Shown here: positions 16,819 to 24,347 of the stretch, piece by piece
How the letters are laid out: the number at the start of each line of letters is the position of its first letter
Numbering within the stretch: the stretch's first letter is position 1
NCBI RefSeq assembly: GCF_014180715.1
Contig: NZ_JACEFC010000032.1
Coordinates: 1-39,351 of the forward strand
Origin: Nocardioides stalactiti
GTDB taxonomy: Bacteria; Actinomycetota; Actinomycetes; Propionibacteriales; Nocardioidaceae
Direction of reading: 5' to 3'
DNA length: 39,351 nt
Made by a program: the position numbers and the translations under genes
Notes under the pieces: model-generated
Told to the model about the DNA's origin: nothing
The model's input: only the letters and a program-made list of their open reading frames with translations
Database searches by the model: none

Positions 16819-17208
16819 TCAGCTCAGCAGCGCGGTCCGGGCGGCGAGCACCTCGTCGAAGATCGGCTGCGCCAGCGCCGCGCCCTCGCGTCGTACGTCG
16901 GCCTCGCGGAGCAGGACGACCCGGTCGAGCCGGACCTCGCTGGGCCGGTGCTCGTGGTCCCAGTCGCCCACGCCGACATCCCGCCAGTACCGCCCGGCCG
17001 CGGCCTCCTGCGCGGCGTCGCGGTCGTGGTCCTTGCTCGTCATCACCAGGCAGGCCAGCGTGCGGGCGCCGTCCCCGTCCTCCTCGGCGCCGATGACGAG
17101 CACCGGACGGTCCTTGCCCTGGCTCGGGTCGTCCTCGTAGGGCACCCACGCCCAGCAGACCTCGCCCGGGTCCGGCCGCCCGTCAGGTGTGGGGGAGTAG
17201 TCGGTCAC
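16819..17208 (-). CDS. MazF/PemK-like protein without a visible antitoxin
   Basis: This is a 129-residue protein. The region GEVCWAWVPYEDDPSQGKDR followed by PVLVIG matches the first strands of the MazF/PemK SH3-like barrel, where family members read G-x-x-x-W-x-x-h-P-a ... K-x-R-P-x-h-V-h. MazF proteins are RNA-cleaving toxins. Unlike a typical type II module, no antitoxin gene is adjacent on either side, and the C-terminal half is longer and more acidic than in classical MazF. The protein may be a domesticated family member rather than an active toxin. The start is a GTG at 17208. It lies 9 nt after the stop of the PH-domain gene, whose TAG also forms part of a TANNNT box, so both co-transcription and an own leaderless promoter are possible. 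Confidence 0.72.
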   Translation of the reverse strand: MTDYSPTPDGRPDPGEVCWAWVPYEDDPSQGKDRPVLVIGAEEDGDGARTLACLVMTSKDHDRDAAQEAAAGRYWRDVGVGDWDHEHRPSEVRLDRVVLLREADVRREGAALAQPIFDEVLAARTALLS

Positions 17209-17214
17209 GGCAGC

Positions 17215-17220
17215 ACGCTA
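17215..17220 (-). promoter_or_regulatory. -10-like box overlapping a stop codon
   Basis: TAGCGT on the minus strand ends 6 nt before the GTG at 17208. Its TAG is also the stop codon (17218-17220) of the upstream PH-domain gene. It could be a real leaderless promoter or a coincidence created by the stop codon. Confidence 0.3.
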
Positions 17221-18672
17221 GACCCGCGCGCTCGAGGTCAGGAACGGGTCGACCAATCCAGGGGTCGCTGATCCCGCCCAGGTGATCGCGGCCTCCGCCG
17301 GGACGTCGGGTACGCCGACCTGGCCGCTGCCGCCGGCCGTCGTGGCGGCGACGTCGGTCAGGCCGATCCGGCGCTGGAACCAGGTGTCGCGGAACGTCCA
17401 GCCGATGACGTGCTCGGTGCCGAGGGCGTCCCGACGGCGGAGCAGCGACCCCGAGCGGGTCACGATGAAGCCGTCGACGAGGGTGTGGCCGAGCGCTCGG
17501 GCCCGGTCGCGGGCGAGCGCCAGCGCGACCCCCGCCGCCAGCGCCGCACCGAGCAGGAGCCAGGCCGGGCCGCCGACGGCGACGAGGACGACGGGAGCCG
17601 CCGCGAACGGCAGCGCACCGAGGAGTGCGCGCGTGTAGCGGCGTCGTACGGCAGCGCGGCCGTGGGGGCGCAGCGCCGCCGACATCGGAGCGGGGGAGCC
17701 GAGCACGGCCTCCGCCGCTCCGGCGACGACCGCCTGCGCGGCCGGCGGCACCAGGATCGTCGAGGCGTCGCCGCTACGGGCCAGGCCCGTGGCGATGACC
17801 GACAGCCGGGCGCCGCGCGCGAGCCGCAGCCCGGCAGGCTCGCCGCGGCTCACCCCGGCGACCCGGGTCTCGTCGATGCTGGTGTCGCGGGTGGTGAGCA
17901 GGCCCCGGCGCACGTGCCACGCCCCGCCCTCCCGGACGAGGGTGAAGCCGCCGTTGACGACGAGGTAGCCGACGACCGTGACGACGACGACGAGGACGGC
18001 GACGGCGGCGACCGCACCGAGGAGCAGGAGGCCGGTCACCGCCTCGAGGTCGTCCTCGCTGATCCGCAGGTCCAGGTCGACCATCTCCGACGTCTGGCCC
18101 ACGACACCGACGAGGGCGCCGAGCGCGACCAGCCCGGCGCTGGTGAACGGCGCGTACCACAGCCAGCGCGCCGAGAACCGGGCGATCGGCACGGCGGCCG
18201 GCGCAGCGCCGGGCTCCGTCGTCCCGGCCGGCGCGGTGGACAGTCGCAGCAGACGGGAGCGCAGCGCGTCGGCCTGCTCGCGCGGCAGGCCGTCGAGCTC
18301 GAGCTGCTCGTCACCGTCGGTCGCGACGCTGCCCGTCCCGATGACCAGGGTCGCGAGGCCGAGGGCCCGGTGCGCGACGGTGGCGGTGACGTCGACGGAG
18401 CGGACCCGGTCGAGCCCGCTCGAGAGGGTGTGCCGCTGCACGAGCCCGCGGCGCAGTTCCACCCGGCTCTCGCTGATCCGATAGCTCGTCGTGAGGTAGC
18501 GGACCAGCCCGATCACGACCGGTACGCCGATGCCGACGACCCCCCAGGGTCCGGCGCCCGACGCCCCGCCCGCGACGACCATGCCGATGAGCACCGGCAG
18601 GAACTTCACGACCTCCCGGAGCGGGTGGACCAGGAGCATCCGCGGGTCGAGGCGGAGCCACGGCTCGTTCAC
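17218..18672 (-). CDS. Multi-pass membrane protein with bacterial PH domains (YdbT-like)
   Basis: This is a 484-residue protein with repeated bacterial pleckstrin-homology (bPH2/DUF304) units separated by membrane-spanning pairs. Hydrophobic pairs occur at about residues 25-60, 170-240 and 350-385. The PH signature follows each (TTSYRISESRVELRRGLVQR then LDRVRSVDV; VNGGFTLVREGGAWHVRRGL; DGFIVTRSGSLLRRRDALG). The start is the GTG at 18672, which overlaps the stop of the upstream gene in a GTGA junction; frame upstream of it is antisense-type noise. It forms a two-gene unit with the smaller PH-domain protein, the same order as Bacillus ydbS-ydbT, genes linked to resistance against antimicrobial compounds. 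The exact biochemical role is unknown. Confidence 0.85.
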   Translation of the reverse strand: MNEPWLRLDPRMLLVHPLREVVKFLPVLIGMVVAGGASGAGPWGVVGIGVPVVIGLVRYLTTSYRISESRVELRRGLVQRHTLSSGLDRVRSVDVTATVAHRALGLATLVIGTGSVATDGDEQLELDGLPREQADALRSRLLRLSTAPAGTTEPGAAPAAVPIARFSARWLWYAPFTSAGLVALGALVGVVGQTSEMVDLDLRISEDDLEAVTGLLLLGAVAAVAVLVVVVTVVGYLVVNGGFTLVREGGAWHVRRGLLTTRDTSIDETRVAGVSRGEPAGLRLARGARLSVIATGLARSGDASTILVPPAAQAVVAGAAEAVLGSPAPMSAALRPHGRAAVRRRYTRALLGALPFAAAPVVLVAVGGPAWLLLGAALAAGVALALARDRARALGHTLVDGFIVTRSGSLLRRRDALGTEHVIGWTFRDTWFQRRIGLTDVAATTAGGSGQVGVPDVPAEAAITWAGSATPGLVDPFLTSSARV

Positions 18673-19148
18673 GTCGCGTCGCCCTCGACGAGGTCGGCCT
18701 TGGCGGTGAGCTCGTCGACGAGGGCGACAGCGGTCGTGTGGTCGAGGCCGTCGATCCGCAGTGGACCGGCCGCGGACGCGGTGGTCACGGTGACCGTGGC
18801 CAGCCGGAACGCGCGGGCGAGGGCGCCCTGCGCCAGGTCGACGGTCTGCACCCGCGACATCGGTGCGATCCGCCGCTCCCGGGCCCACCAGCCGCGCTGG
18901 GTGTAGACGGCCGTCTCGGTGACCTCCCAGCGGTGGACCGCATAGCGCCACTGCGGCACCACGGCGGCGTACGCGACCGCGAGCAGCGCGACCCCGCCGA
19001 CGACCCACCACCGGAAGCTCGCGTCCCACACCAGTGCGGCGACCGCGACGGCGATGACGGCCACGCCTGCCGAGATGGCACATTCGACCTGCCACAGGAC
19101 ACGGGCACGGGGGCTCACCCGCCTGGCGGGGTCACGCAGCGAGGACAC
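18669..19148 (-). CDS. PH-domain membrane protein (YdbS-like)
   Basis: This is a 159-residue protein. Two adjacent hydrophobic helices (about residues 24-41 and 48-65: AGVAVIAVAVAALVW and WWVVGGVALLAVAYAAVV) are followed by one bPH2 domain with the typical run YAVHRWEVTETAVYTQRGW, RRIAPMSRVQTVDL and LATVTVTTASA. It is the first gene of a two-gene operon: its TGA overlaps the GTG start of the larger PH protein, implying translational coupling and probably a complex. The GTG at 19148 is preceded by TAATGT at 6 nt, the leaderless arrangement. YdbS/YdbT-type proteins sit in the cytoplasmic membrane; the domain's ligand is not known. Confidence 0.85.
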   Translation of the reverse strand: MSSLRDPARRVSPRARVLWQVECAISAGVAVIAVAVAALVWDASFRWWVVGGVALLAVAYAAVVPQWRYAVHRWEVTETAVYTQRGWWARERRIAPMSRVQTVDLAQGALARAFRLATVTVTTASAAGPLRIDGLDHTTAVALVDELTAKADLVEGDAT

Positions 19149-19154
19149 GCCTCG

Positions 19155-19160
19155 ACATTA
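19155..19160 (-). promoter_or_regulatory. -10 box of the PH-domain operon
   Basis: TAATGT on the minus strand lies 6 nt before the GTG at 19148. It is one of the better TANNNT matches in the window. Confidence 0.5.
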
Positions 19161-19270
19161 GCCAGCGAATCCACCCGGTCCTTGCAACCATCTGATCCTC
19201 AACCGCGTCTCCTGTCCGTGCTCGACCGGGCACGGCCCTCCAGGGCGACCGACTACGAGGAGATCCCCCG

Positions 19271-19807
19271 ATGAAGACCATCGCCACCGCCGCTGCCGGC
19301 CTCGCTGCCGCCGCGCTTACCCTGACCCTGGCGGGACCGGCCAACGCCGAGCTCTACGGCGTCGACGACGCCAACGACAGCCCGCACGGCTCCGACCTGT
19401 ACTCCGCCCAGATCGACTACAAGGAGCGGAAGGTCGTCATCAAGACCGTCCACGACAACCTGCGTCGCGCGCCCAGCTCGGGTTCCGGCGGTGTCGTGTT
19501 CCTCGACACCGACCCCGAGGACGCCGGACCCGAGTACGCGTTCGTCGCCGGCTACACCGAGGGCACCGACTACCAGCTGATCGAGGTCGACGCGTTCCGT
19601 CCCGAGACCTGGGGCGAGCCGGTCGACGGCAACTACGACATGGACGTCAACTACGCCGACGACACCGTGCGCTTCGAGATCTCGCGCGCCGCGATCGACC
19701 GTCCCGACGAGATCCGGGTCGCCATCCGGGTCAGCGGTCCGTCGTTCGCCTCCCGCGACTGGCTGGGTCCGGAGCACGGCTTCACCCCCTGGATCGCGCG
19801 CGGCTGA
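19271..19807 (+). CDS. Small secreted protein of unknown function
   Basis: This is a 178-residue protein with a clean Sec signal peptide: MKTIATAAAGLAAAALTLTL, cleaved after GPANA (about residue 27). The ATG follows GAGGAG with good spacing (19257-19262). The mature part is acidic and lacks cysteine, with beta-strand-like segments (SAQIDYKERKVVIKTVHDNL, VVFLDTDPEDAGPEYAF, DTVRFEISRAAI). The pattern resembles secreted actinobacterial proteins that carry one jelly-roll-like domain, but I cannot assign a family. The 5' leader holds a small perfect inverted repeat (CCGTGC/GCACGG, 19216-19235). The gene ends 27 nt before a strong bidirectional terminator and is divergent from the PH-domain pair. 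Confidence 0.8.
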   Translation: MKTIATAAAGLAAAALTLTLAGPANAELYGVDDANDSPHGSDLYSAQIDYKERKVVIKTVHDNLRRAPSSGSGGVVFLDTDPEDAGPEYAFVAGYTEGTDYQLIEVDAFRPETWGEPVDGNYDMDVNYADDTVRFEISRAAIDRPDEIRVAIRVSGPSFASRDWLGPEHGFTPWIARG

Positions 19808-19834
19808 CCGCCCCCCGGCAGCCCCGCGAAACGG

Positions 19835-19872
19835 CGAAGGCCCGGCTCCCCGTGAGGGGAGCCGGGCCTTCG
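19835..19872. terminator. Perfect 17-bp bidirectional terminator hairpin
   Basis: CGAAGGCCCGGCTCCCC (19835-19851), loop GTGA, then GGGGAGCCGGGCCTTCG (19856-19872). The arms are exactly complementary. It lies between two convergent genes and so can end both transcripts. There is no U-tract, as is common in high-GC actinobacteria. Confidence 0.9.
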
Positions 19873-19896
19873 TACGCCTACGACACGCTCGGGCGA

Positions 19897-21690
19897 TTAG
19901 GGAGTCTTGAGCTCGCAGAGGACCTCGCCGTTGCCGACGGTCGCGCCGACCTCGGCCTTGAGGCCGGTGACGGTGCCGGCCTTGTGGGCCTTGAGCGGCT
20001 GCTCCATCTTCATCGCCTCGATGACGACCACGACGTCGCCCTCGGCGACCTCCTGACCCTCCTCGACGGCGATCTTGACGACGGTGCCCTGCATCGGGCT
20101 GGTGACCGCGTCGCCGGAGGCGGCGGCGCCGGCCTTCTTGCCGCCTGCGCGCTTGGGCTTCTTGGCGCCGGCGGCCGCGCCGCCGGTCGAGAGGCCACCC
20201 AGGCCGGCCGGGAGGACCACCTCGAGGCGCTTGCCGCCGACCTCGACGACGACCTTCTGCCGCTCGCCGGCCTCATCGGCCTCGCCCGCGGCACCGCCGT
20301 ACGGGGTGATCTGGTTGTCGAAGTCGGTCTCGATCCAGGTCGTGTAGACGTCGAAGGATCCCTCGCCGGTCGGGTTGGACGCACCGACCCACGCGGGGTC
20401 GTTGACGATGACCTCGTGGAACGTGATCGCGGTCGGCATGCCGTCGACCTCGAACTCCGACAGCGCCCGGCGCGAGCGCTCGATGGCCTGGGTGCGGTCC
20501 TTGCCGGTGATGATCAGCTTGGCGACGAGGGAGTCGAACGAGCCGGGGACGGTCTCGCCGTTCTCGTAGCCGCCGTCGACGCGGACGCCGGGTCCCTGCG
20601 GCGGGTTCCAGGCGGTCAGCGTGCCGGGGGCGGGCATGAAGTTGTTGCCGCCGTCCTCGGCGTTGATCCGGTACTCGATCGAGTGGCCGCGGACCTCGGG
20701 GTCGTCGTAGCCGAGCTCCTCGCCGGCCGCGATGCGGAACATCTCGCGGACCAGGTCGATGCCGGTGACCTCCTCGGAGACGCAGTGCTCGACCTGGAGG
20801 CGGGTGTTGACCTCGAGGAAGGAGATGGTGCCGTCGTTGGCGACCAGGAACTCACACGTGCCGGCGCCGACGTAGCCGGCCTCGCGCAGGATCGCCTTGG
20901 AGGACTCGTAGAGCCGCTTGTTCTGCTCGTCGGTGAGGAACGGCGCGGGGGCCTCCTCGACCAGCTTCTGGTGGCGACGCTGGAGCGAGCAGTCGCGGGT
21001 GGAGACCACCACGACGTTGCCGTGGGAGTCGGCCAGGCACTGGGTCTCGACGTGGCGCGGCTTGTCGAGGAACTTCTCGACCAGGCACTCGCCGCGGCCG
21101 AAGGCGCTGATCGCCTCGCGGGTCGCGGACTCGAACAGCTCCGGGATCTCCTCGAGGGTGCGGGCGACCTTGAGGCCGCGGCCGCCGCCGCCGAAGACCG
21201 CCTTGATGGCGACCGGGAGGCCGTGCTCCTGGGCGAACGCGACGATCTCGTCGGCGTCCTTGACCGGGTCCTTGAGGCCCGGGGCGAGCGGCGCACCCGC
21301 GGCGAGCGCGATCTGCTTGGCCTTCGCCTTGTCGCCGAGGCCGTCGATCGCCTCGGGGGAGGGGCCGATCCAGATCAGGCCGGCGTCGATGACCGCCTGC
21401 GCGAAGTTGGCGTTCTCGGCGAGGAAGCCGTAGCCCGGGTGGACGGAGTCGGCGCCCGACTCCTTCGCGACCGCGATGATCTTCTCGATCACCAGGTAGG
21501 AGTCGCCCGGCGTGGAGCCGTCGAGGCTGTAGGCCTCGTCGGCGAGCCGGACGAACAAGGCGTCCCGGTCCGGCTCGGCGTACACGGCGACGGAGCCGAT
21601 GCCCGCGTCCTTGCAGGCACGGATCACCCGGACCGCGATCTCACCACGGTTGGCGATCAGGACCTTCTGCAACGGCTTAATCTCGGGCAC
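19897..21690 (-). CDS. accA: Acyl-CoA carboxylase alpha subunit (biotin carboxylase + biotin carrier)
   Basis: This is a 597-residue protein that carboxylates its own biotin using ATP and bicarbonate and passes CO2 to a beta subunit on acetyl- or propionyl-CoA, supplying malonyl- and methylmalonyl-CoA. Visible motifs are [20 protein letters not shown] at the N-terminus, the glycine loop GGGGRGLK (167-174), [17 protein letters not shown], the catalytic [10 protein letters not shown], a lysine/alanine-rich linker (about 500-525) and C-terminal EAMKMEQ with biotinylated Lys561. This matches the AccA3/BccA type. The GTG start at 21690 has GAGGAGA about 7 nt upstream, so translation is leadered; a TAGACT (21722-21727) further up could be its -10 box. 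The beta and epsilon subunits and the ligase are encoded 7-10 kb downstream. Confidence 0.95.
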   Translation of the reverse strand: MPEIKPLQKVLIANRGEIAVRVIRACKDAGIGSVAVYAEPDRDALFVRLADEAYSLDGSTPGDSYLVIEKIIAVAKESGADSVHPGYGFLAENANFAQAVIDAGLIWIGPSPEAIDGLGDKAKAKQIALAAGAPLAPGLKDPVKDADEIVAFAQEHGLPVAIKAVFGGGGRGLKVARTLEEIPELFESATREAISAFGRGECLVEKFLDKPRHVETQCLADSHGNVVVVSTRDCSLQRRHQKLVEEAPAPFLTDEQNKRLYESSKAILREAGYVGAGTCEFLVANDGTISFLEVNTRLQVEHCVSEEVTGIDLVREMFRIAAGEELGYDDPEVRGHSIEYRINAEDGGNNFMPAPGTLTAWNPPQGPGVRVDGGYENGETVPGSFDSLVAKLIITGKDRTQAIERSRRALSEFEVDGMPTAITFHEVIVNDPAWVGASNPTGEGSFDVYTTWIETDFDNQITPYGGAAGEADEAGERQKVVVEVGGKRLEVVLPAGLGGLSTGGAAAGAKKPKRAGGKKAGAAASGDAVTSPMQGTVVKIAVEEGQEVAEGDVVVVIEAMKMEQPLKAHKAGTVTGLKAEVGATVGNGEVLCELKTP

Positions 21691-21834
21691 GCGACATCTC
21701 CTCGTCGTCTCGAATCGTCCGGCAGTCTAGGGTGCCGCGATCCCACCTCTGCACCGGGCGCTCAGTTATGAACGCCACGCGGTGCCGGACGTGGACGCTA
21801 CTCACCGGTAAGGCTGGAGCAGGAGTATGGGCAC

Positions 21835-22503
21835 GTGAAGATCGCAGTCCTTGGCACCGGCATGGTCGGTCAGGCGCTCGCCGGACGGCTCAGCGAGCTC
21901 GGCCACGACGTCGTCGTCGGCACGCGGGATCCCGCGTCCACCCTGGCGAAGGAGGAGTACGCCGCCTGGGCCGCCGAGCACCCTGCGGTCCGGCTGGCGA
22001 CCTTCGCCGGGGCGGGCGCCCCGGCGCCGGTGGTGGTCAACGCGACGAGCGGGGTGGTGACCCTCGACGTGCTCGCGCAGGCGGCCGGCGCGGGCGGTGG
22101 GAGCGGTCTCGGTGGCAAGATCGTGATGGACATCTCCAACGGGCTCGACTTCTCCCGCGGGTTCCCTCCCCTCGTCACGGCCCCGCAGGACGACTCGATC
22201 GCCGAGCAGGTCCAGCGGGCGCACCCCGACGCGCTCGTCGTGAAGACGCTCAACACCCTGACCGCCGAGCTGATGGCGCACCCGGAGGTCCTCGCCGACC
22301 CCGGCACGGTCTTCGTCTCCGGGGACGACCCGGACGCCAAGCACGTGGTGACGGGGCTGCTCCACCAGCTCGGGCACACCGACGTGCTCGACCTCGGGGA
22401 CATCACGACGGCTCGTGGCGTCGAGTGGATGATGCCGGCCTGGCTGCGCGTGATGGGCGCGGTCGGCACCGCGAGCTTCAACTGGAAGGTCGTGCGTGGT
22501 TAA
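21835..22503 (+). CDS. NADP/F420-dependent oxidoreductase-type Rossmann protein
   Basis: This is a 222-residue protein. The N-terminal MKIAVLGTGMVGQALAGRLS is a nucleotide-binding Rossmann loop (GxGxxGxxLA), followed by LGHDVVVGTRDP, where the arginine after the second strand favours NADP(H). VVNATSGVVTLDVLA and DISNGLDFSRGFPP fit the F420-dependent NADP reductase/YrrT-like family (pfam F420_oxidored). Members reduce NADP with F420H2 or act as uncharacterised NAD(P)-binding proteins, and this copy lacks features that would separate these. The GTG start is 9 nt after AGGAG. Its last codons overlap a 20-bp palindrome that lies immediately before the acyl-CoA dehydrogenase gene. Confidence 0.8.
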   Translation: MKIAVLGTGMVGQALAGRLSELGHDVVVGTRDPASTLAKEEYAAWAAEHPAVRLATFAGAGAPAPVVVNATSGVVTLDVLAQAAGAGGGSGLGGKIVMDISNGLDFSRGFPPLVTAPQDDSIAEQVQRAHPDALVVKTLNTLTAELMAHPEVLADPGTVFVSGDDPDAKHVVTGLLHQLGHTDVLDLGDITTARGVEWMMPAWLRVMGAVGTASFNWKVVRG

Positions 22504-22516
22504 CGATCGTTAACCA
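22497..22516. promoter_or_regulatory. Perfect 20-bp palindromic operator
   Basis: TGGTTAACGATCGTTAACCA is its own reverse complement over all 20 bases. It overlaps the stop of the upstream gene and the likely -35 region of the acyl-CoA dehydrogenase promoter. Symmetry and length suggest a dimeric repressor, most likely of the TetR/AcrR type that often controls acyl-CoA genes in actinobacteria. No such regulator gene is seen in the window. Confidence 0.75.
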
Positions 22517-22529
22517 GATGGTCTACGAT
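22500..22529 (+). promoter_or_regulatory. Promoter of the acyl-CoA dehydrogenase gene
   Basis: A -35-like TTAACG (22500-22505) is separated by 18 nt from TACGAT (22524-22529), which ends 6 nt before the ATG at 22536. The transcript would be leaderless. The -35 element is inside the palindrome, so a bound protein would block RNA polymerase. Confidence 0.55.
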
Positions 22530-22535
22530 CGGCGC

Positions 22536-23732
22536 ATGACGTTCGAGCTGTCCCGTGAGCACGAGGAGTTCCGCCGTACCGTCCGCGACTTCGCGGAGAC
22601 GGTGATCGCGCCGCACGTCCCCCAGTGGGACAAGGACCACCACTTCCCGACCGGCGTGGTGCAGCAGATGGGCGACCTCGGCCTCTTCGGGCTCGTCGCG
22701 CCGGAGGAGTACGGCGGCGCCGGGCTCGCGCCCGAGGACGGCCCCTTCACGTCGCTGTGCCTGGCCATCGAGGAGCTCGGCCGGGTCGACCAGTCGATGG
22801 GCATCACCCTCGAGGCCGGCGTCGGCCTCGGCATCAACCCGATCCTCAGCTTCGGCACCGAGGAGCAGAAGCAGGCCTGGCTCCCGGACCTCGTCTCGGG
22901 CCAGCGGCTGGCCGGGTTCGGCCTGACCGAGCCGGGAGCCGGCTCCGACGCCGGTGCGACCCGCACCAAGGCCGTCGTCGACGGCGACTCCTGGGTCGTC
23001 AACGGGTCGAAGCAGTTCATCACCAACTCCGGCTCCGACATCACCTCGCTGGTGACGGTCACTGCCCGCACCGGGACCCGCGAGGACGGCAGTGCCGAGG
23101 TCTCCGCGATCGTGCTGCCGGCCGGCACGCCCGGCTTCCTCGTCGAACCCGCCTACGACAAGCTCGGGTGGCACATCTCCGACACCCACCCGCTGACCTT
23201 CGAGGACTGCCGGGTGCCGGTGGGCAACCTCCTCGGCGAGCGGGGTCGCGGCTACGCCCAGTTCCTCGCCATCCTCGACGACGGCCGGGTCGCGATCGCC
23301 GCGCTCGCGGTCGGGCTGATCCAGGCCTGCGTCGACCTCTGCGTGGAGTACGCCGGTGACCGGCAGACCTTCGGCGGACCGATCGGCCGCAAGCAGGGCG
23401 TGGCGTTCCAGATCGCCGACCTCGAGGTCATGCTCCACGCGTCGCGGCTGCTCACCTACCGCGCCGCAGCGATGAAGGACGCGATGGGCACCCCGGGAGG
23501 CCCGTCGATGAAGGACTTCAAGCACGCGGCCTCCATCGCCAAGCTCTACACCTCCGAGTCGGCCGTCACCGCCACCCGGATCGCCACCCAGGTCTTCGGT
23601 GGCTACGGCTTCATGGAGGAGTACGCCGTCGCGCGCTTCTACCGCGACGCCAAGATCCTCGAGATCGGCGAGGGCACCTCGGAGGTCCAGCGGATGCTCA
23701 TCGCCCGCGGCCTCGGCCTCCCCGTCGAGTAG
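22536..23732 (+). CDS. Acyl-CoA dehydrogenase
   Basis: This 398-residue FAD enzyme oxidises acyl-CoA to trans-2-enoyl-CoA in fatty-acid or branched-chain amino-acid breakdown. It has an N-terminal helical domain (SREHEEFRRTVRDFAETVI), the middle-domain signature GFGLTEPGAGSDAGATRTKA with VNGSKQFITNS, and the C-terminal helical domain with RQTFGGPIGRKQGVAFQIAD and QVFGGYGFMEEYAVARFYRD followed by AKILEIGEGTSEVQRM. The glutamate in the final IGEGTSE is the catalytic base position of short-chain/isovaleryl-type enzymes. Substrate cannot be fixed from sequence. It is probably repressed through the upstream palindrome. It abuts the convergent maf gene with no spacer: their stop codons are adjacent at 23732/23733. 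Confidence 0.95.
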   Translation: MTFELSREHEEFRRTVRDFAETVIAPHVPQWDKDHHFPTGVVQQMGDLGLFGLVAPEEYGGAGLAPEDGPFTSLCLAIEELGRVDQSMGITLEAGVGLGINPILSFGTEEQKQAWLPDLVSGQRLAGFGLTEPGAGSDAGATRTKAVVDGDSWVVNGSKQFITNSGSDITSLVTVTARTGTREDGSAEVSAIVLPAGTPGFLVEPAYDKLGWHISDTHPLTFEDCRVPVGNLLGERGRGYAQFLAILDDGRVAIAALAVGLIQACVDLCVEYAGDRQTFGGPIGRKQGVAFQIADLEVMLHASRLLTYRAAAMKDAMGTPGGPSMKDFKHAASIAKLYTSESAVTATRIATQVFGGYGFMEEYAVARFYRDAKILEIGEGTSEVQRMLIARGLGLPVE

Positions 23733-24335
23733 CTACCGGGCGGTCCAGAGGTCGGTCCAGGTGTGGCCGAGCTCGAGGACCAGGTCCCGCAGCAGCGGCA
23801 GGCTGACGCCGACGACGTTGTGGAAGTCGCCGTCGATGCCGGTGACGAACGCGCCGCCGATGCTGTCGACGGTGAACGCGCCCGCGACGTGGAGGGGCTC
23901 GCCGGTCGCGACGTAGGCGTCGATCTCGGCGTCGGTGACGTCGGCGAAGTGCACGGTCGTCGAGGCGGTCGCGGCCGCGACCCGGCCACTGGTCGTGTCG
24001 CGCAGGCTGTGGCCCGTGTAGAGGACACCGGAGCGGCCGCGCATGGCGTGCCAGCGGCGTACGGCGTCAGCGGCGTCGGCCGGCTTGCCGAGCGCCTCGC
24101 CGTCCAGCTCGAGCACGGAGTCGCAGCCCAGGACCAGGGCGTCGGCCGGGAGGTCGTCGCGCTCGGCGACGGCCGCGCACTTGAGCTCCGCGAGCTGCAG
24201 CGCCATCTCGAACGGCGGCAGCCCGTCGGCCTGCGACTCGTCGACGCCCGACACGATCACCGTCGGGTCGAGCCCTGCTGAACGGAGGGTCTTGAGCCGG
24301 GCGGGGGAGGCGGAGGCGAGCACGAAGGTCGGCAC
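23733..24335 (-). CDS. maf: Maf-like nucleoside triphosphate pyrophosphatase
   Basis: This is a 200-residue protein. The Maf signature opens the protein (FVLASASPARLKTLRSAGLD), followed by VDESQ and the catalytic-loop motif LGCDSVLELDGEALGKP, where the aspartate is the conserved base. Maf proteins hydrolyse non-canonical or modified (d)NTPs such as dTTP/UTP or m7GTP to monophosphates, keeping them out of nucleic acids. The GTG at 24335 lies 9 nt after the stop of the ycaQ-like gene, so it is probably the last gene of a three-gene run with that gene and the DUF885 gene; both other products fit housekeeping or genome-protection roles. Confidence 0.92.
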   Translation of the reverse strand: MPTFVLASASPARLKTLRSAGLDPTVIVSGVDESQADGLPPFEMALQLAELKCAAVAERDDLPADALVLGCDSVLELDGEALGKPADAADAVRRWHAMRGRSGVLYTGHSLRDTTSGRVAAATASTTVHFADVTDAEIDAYVATGEPLHVAGAFTVDSIGGAFVTGIDGDFHNVVGVSLPLLRDLVLELGHTWTDLWTAR

Positions 24336-24341
24336 GGCCCG

Positions 24342-24347
24342 ACCCTA
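24342..24347 (-). promoter_or_regulatory. -10-like box overlapping the ycaQ-like stop codon
   Basis: TAGGGT ends 6 nt before the maf GTG, and its TAG is the stop codon of the preceding gene. The fit to the window's leaderless pattern is exact, but read-through from the upstream gene could make it irrelevant. Confidence 0.3.
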
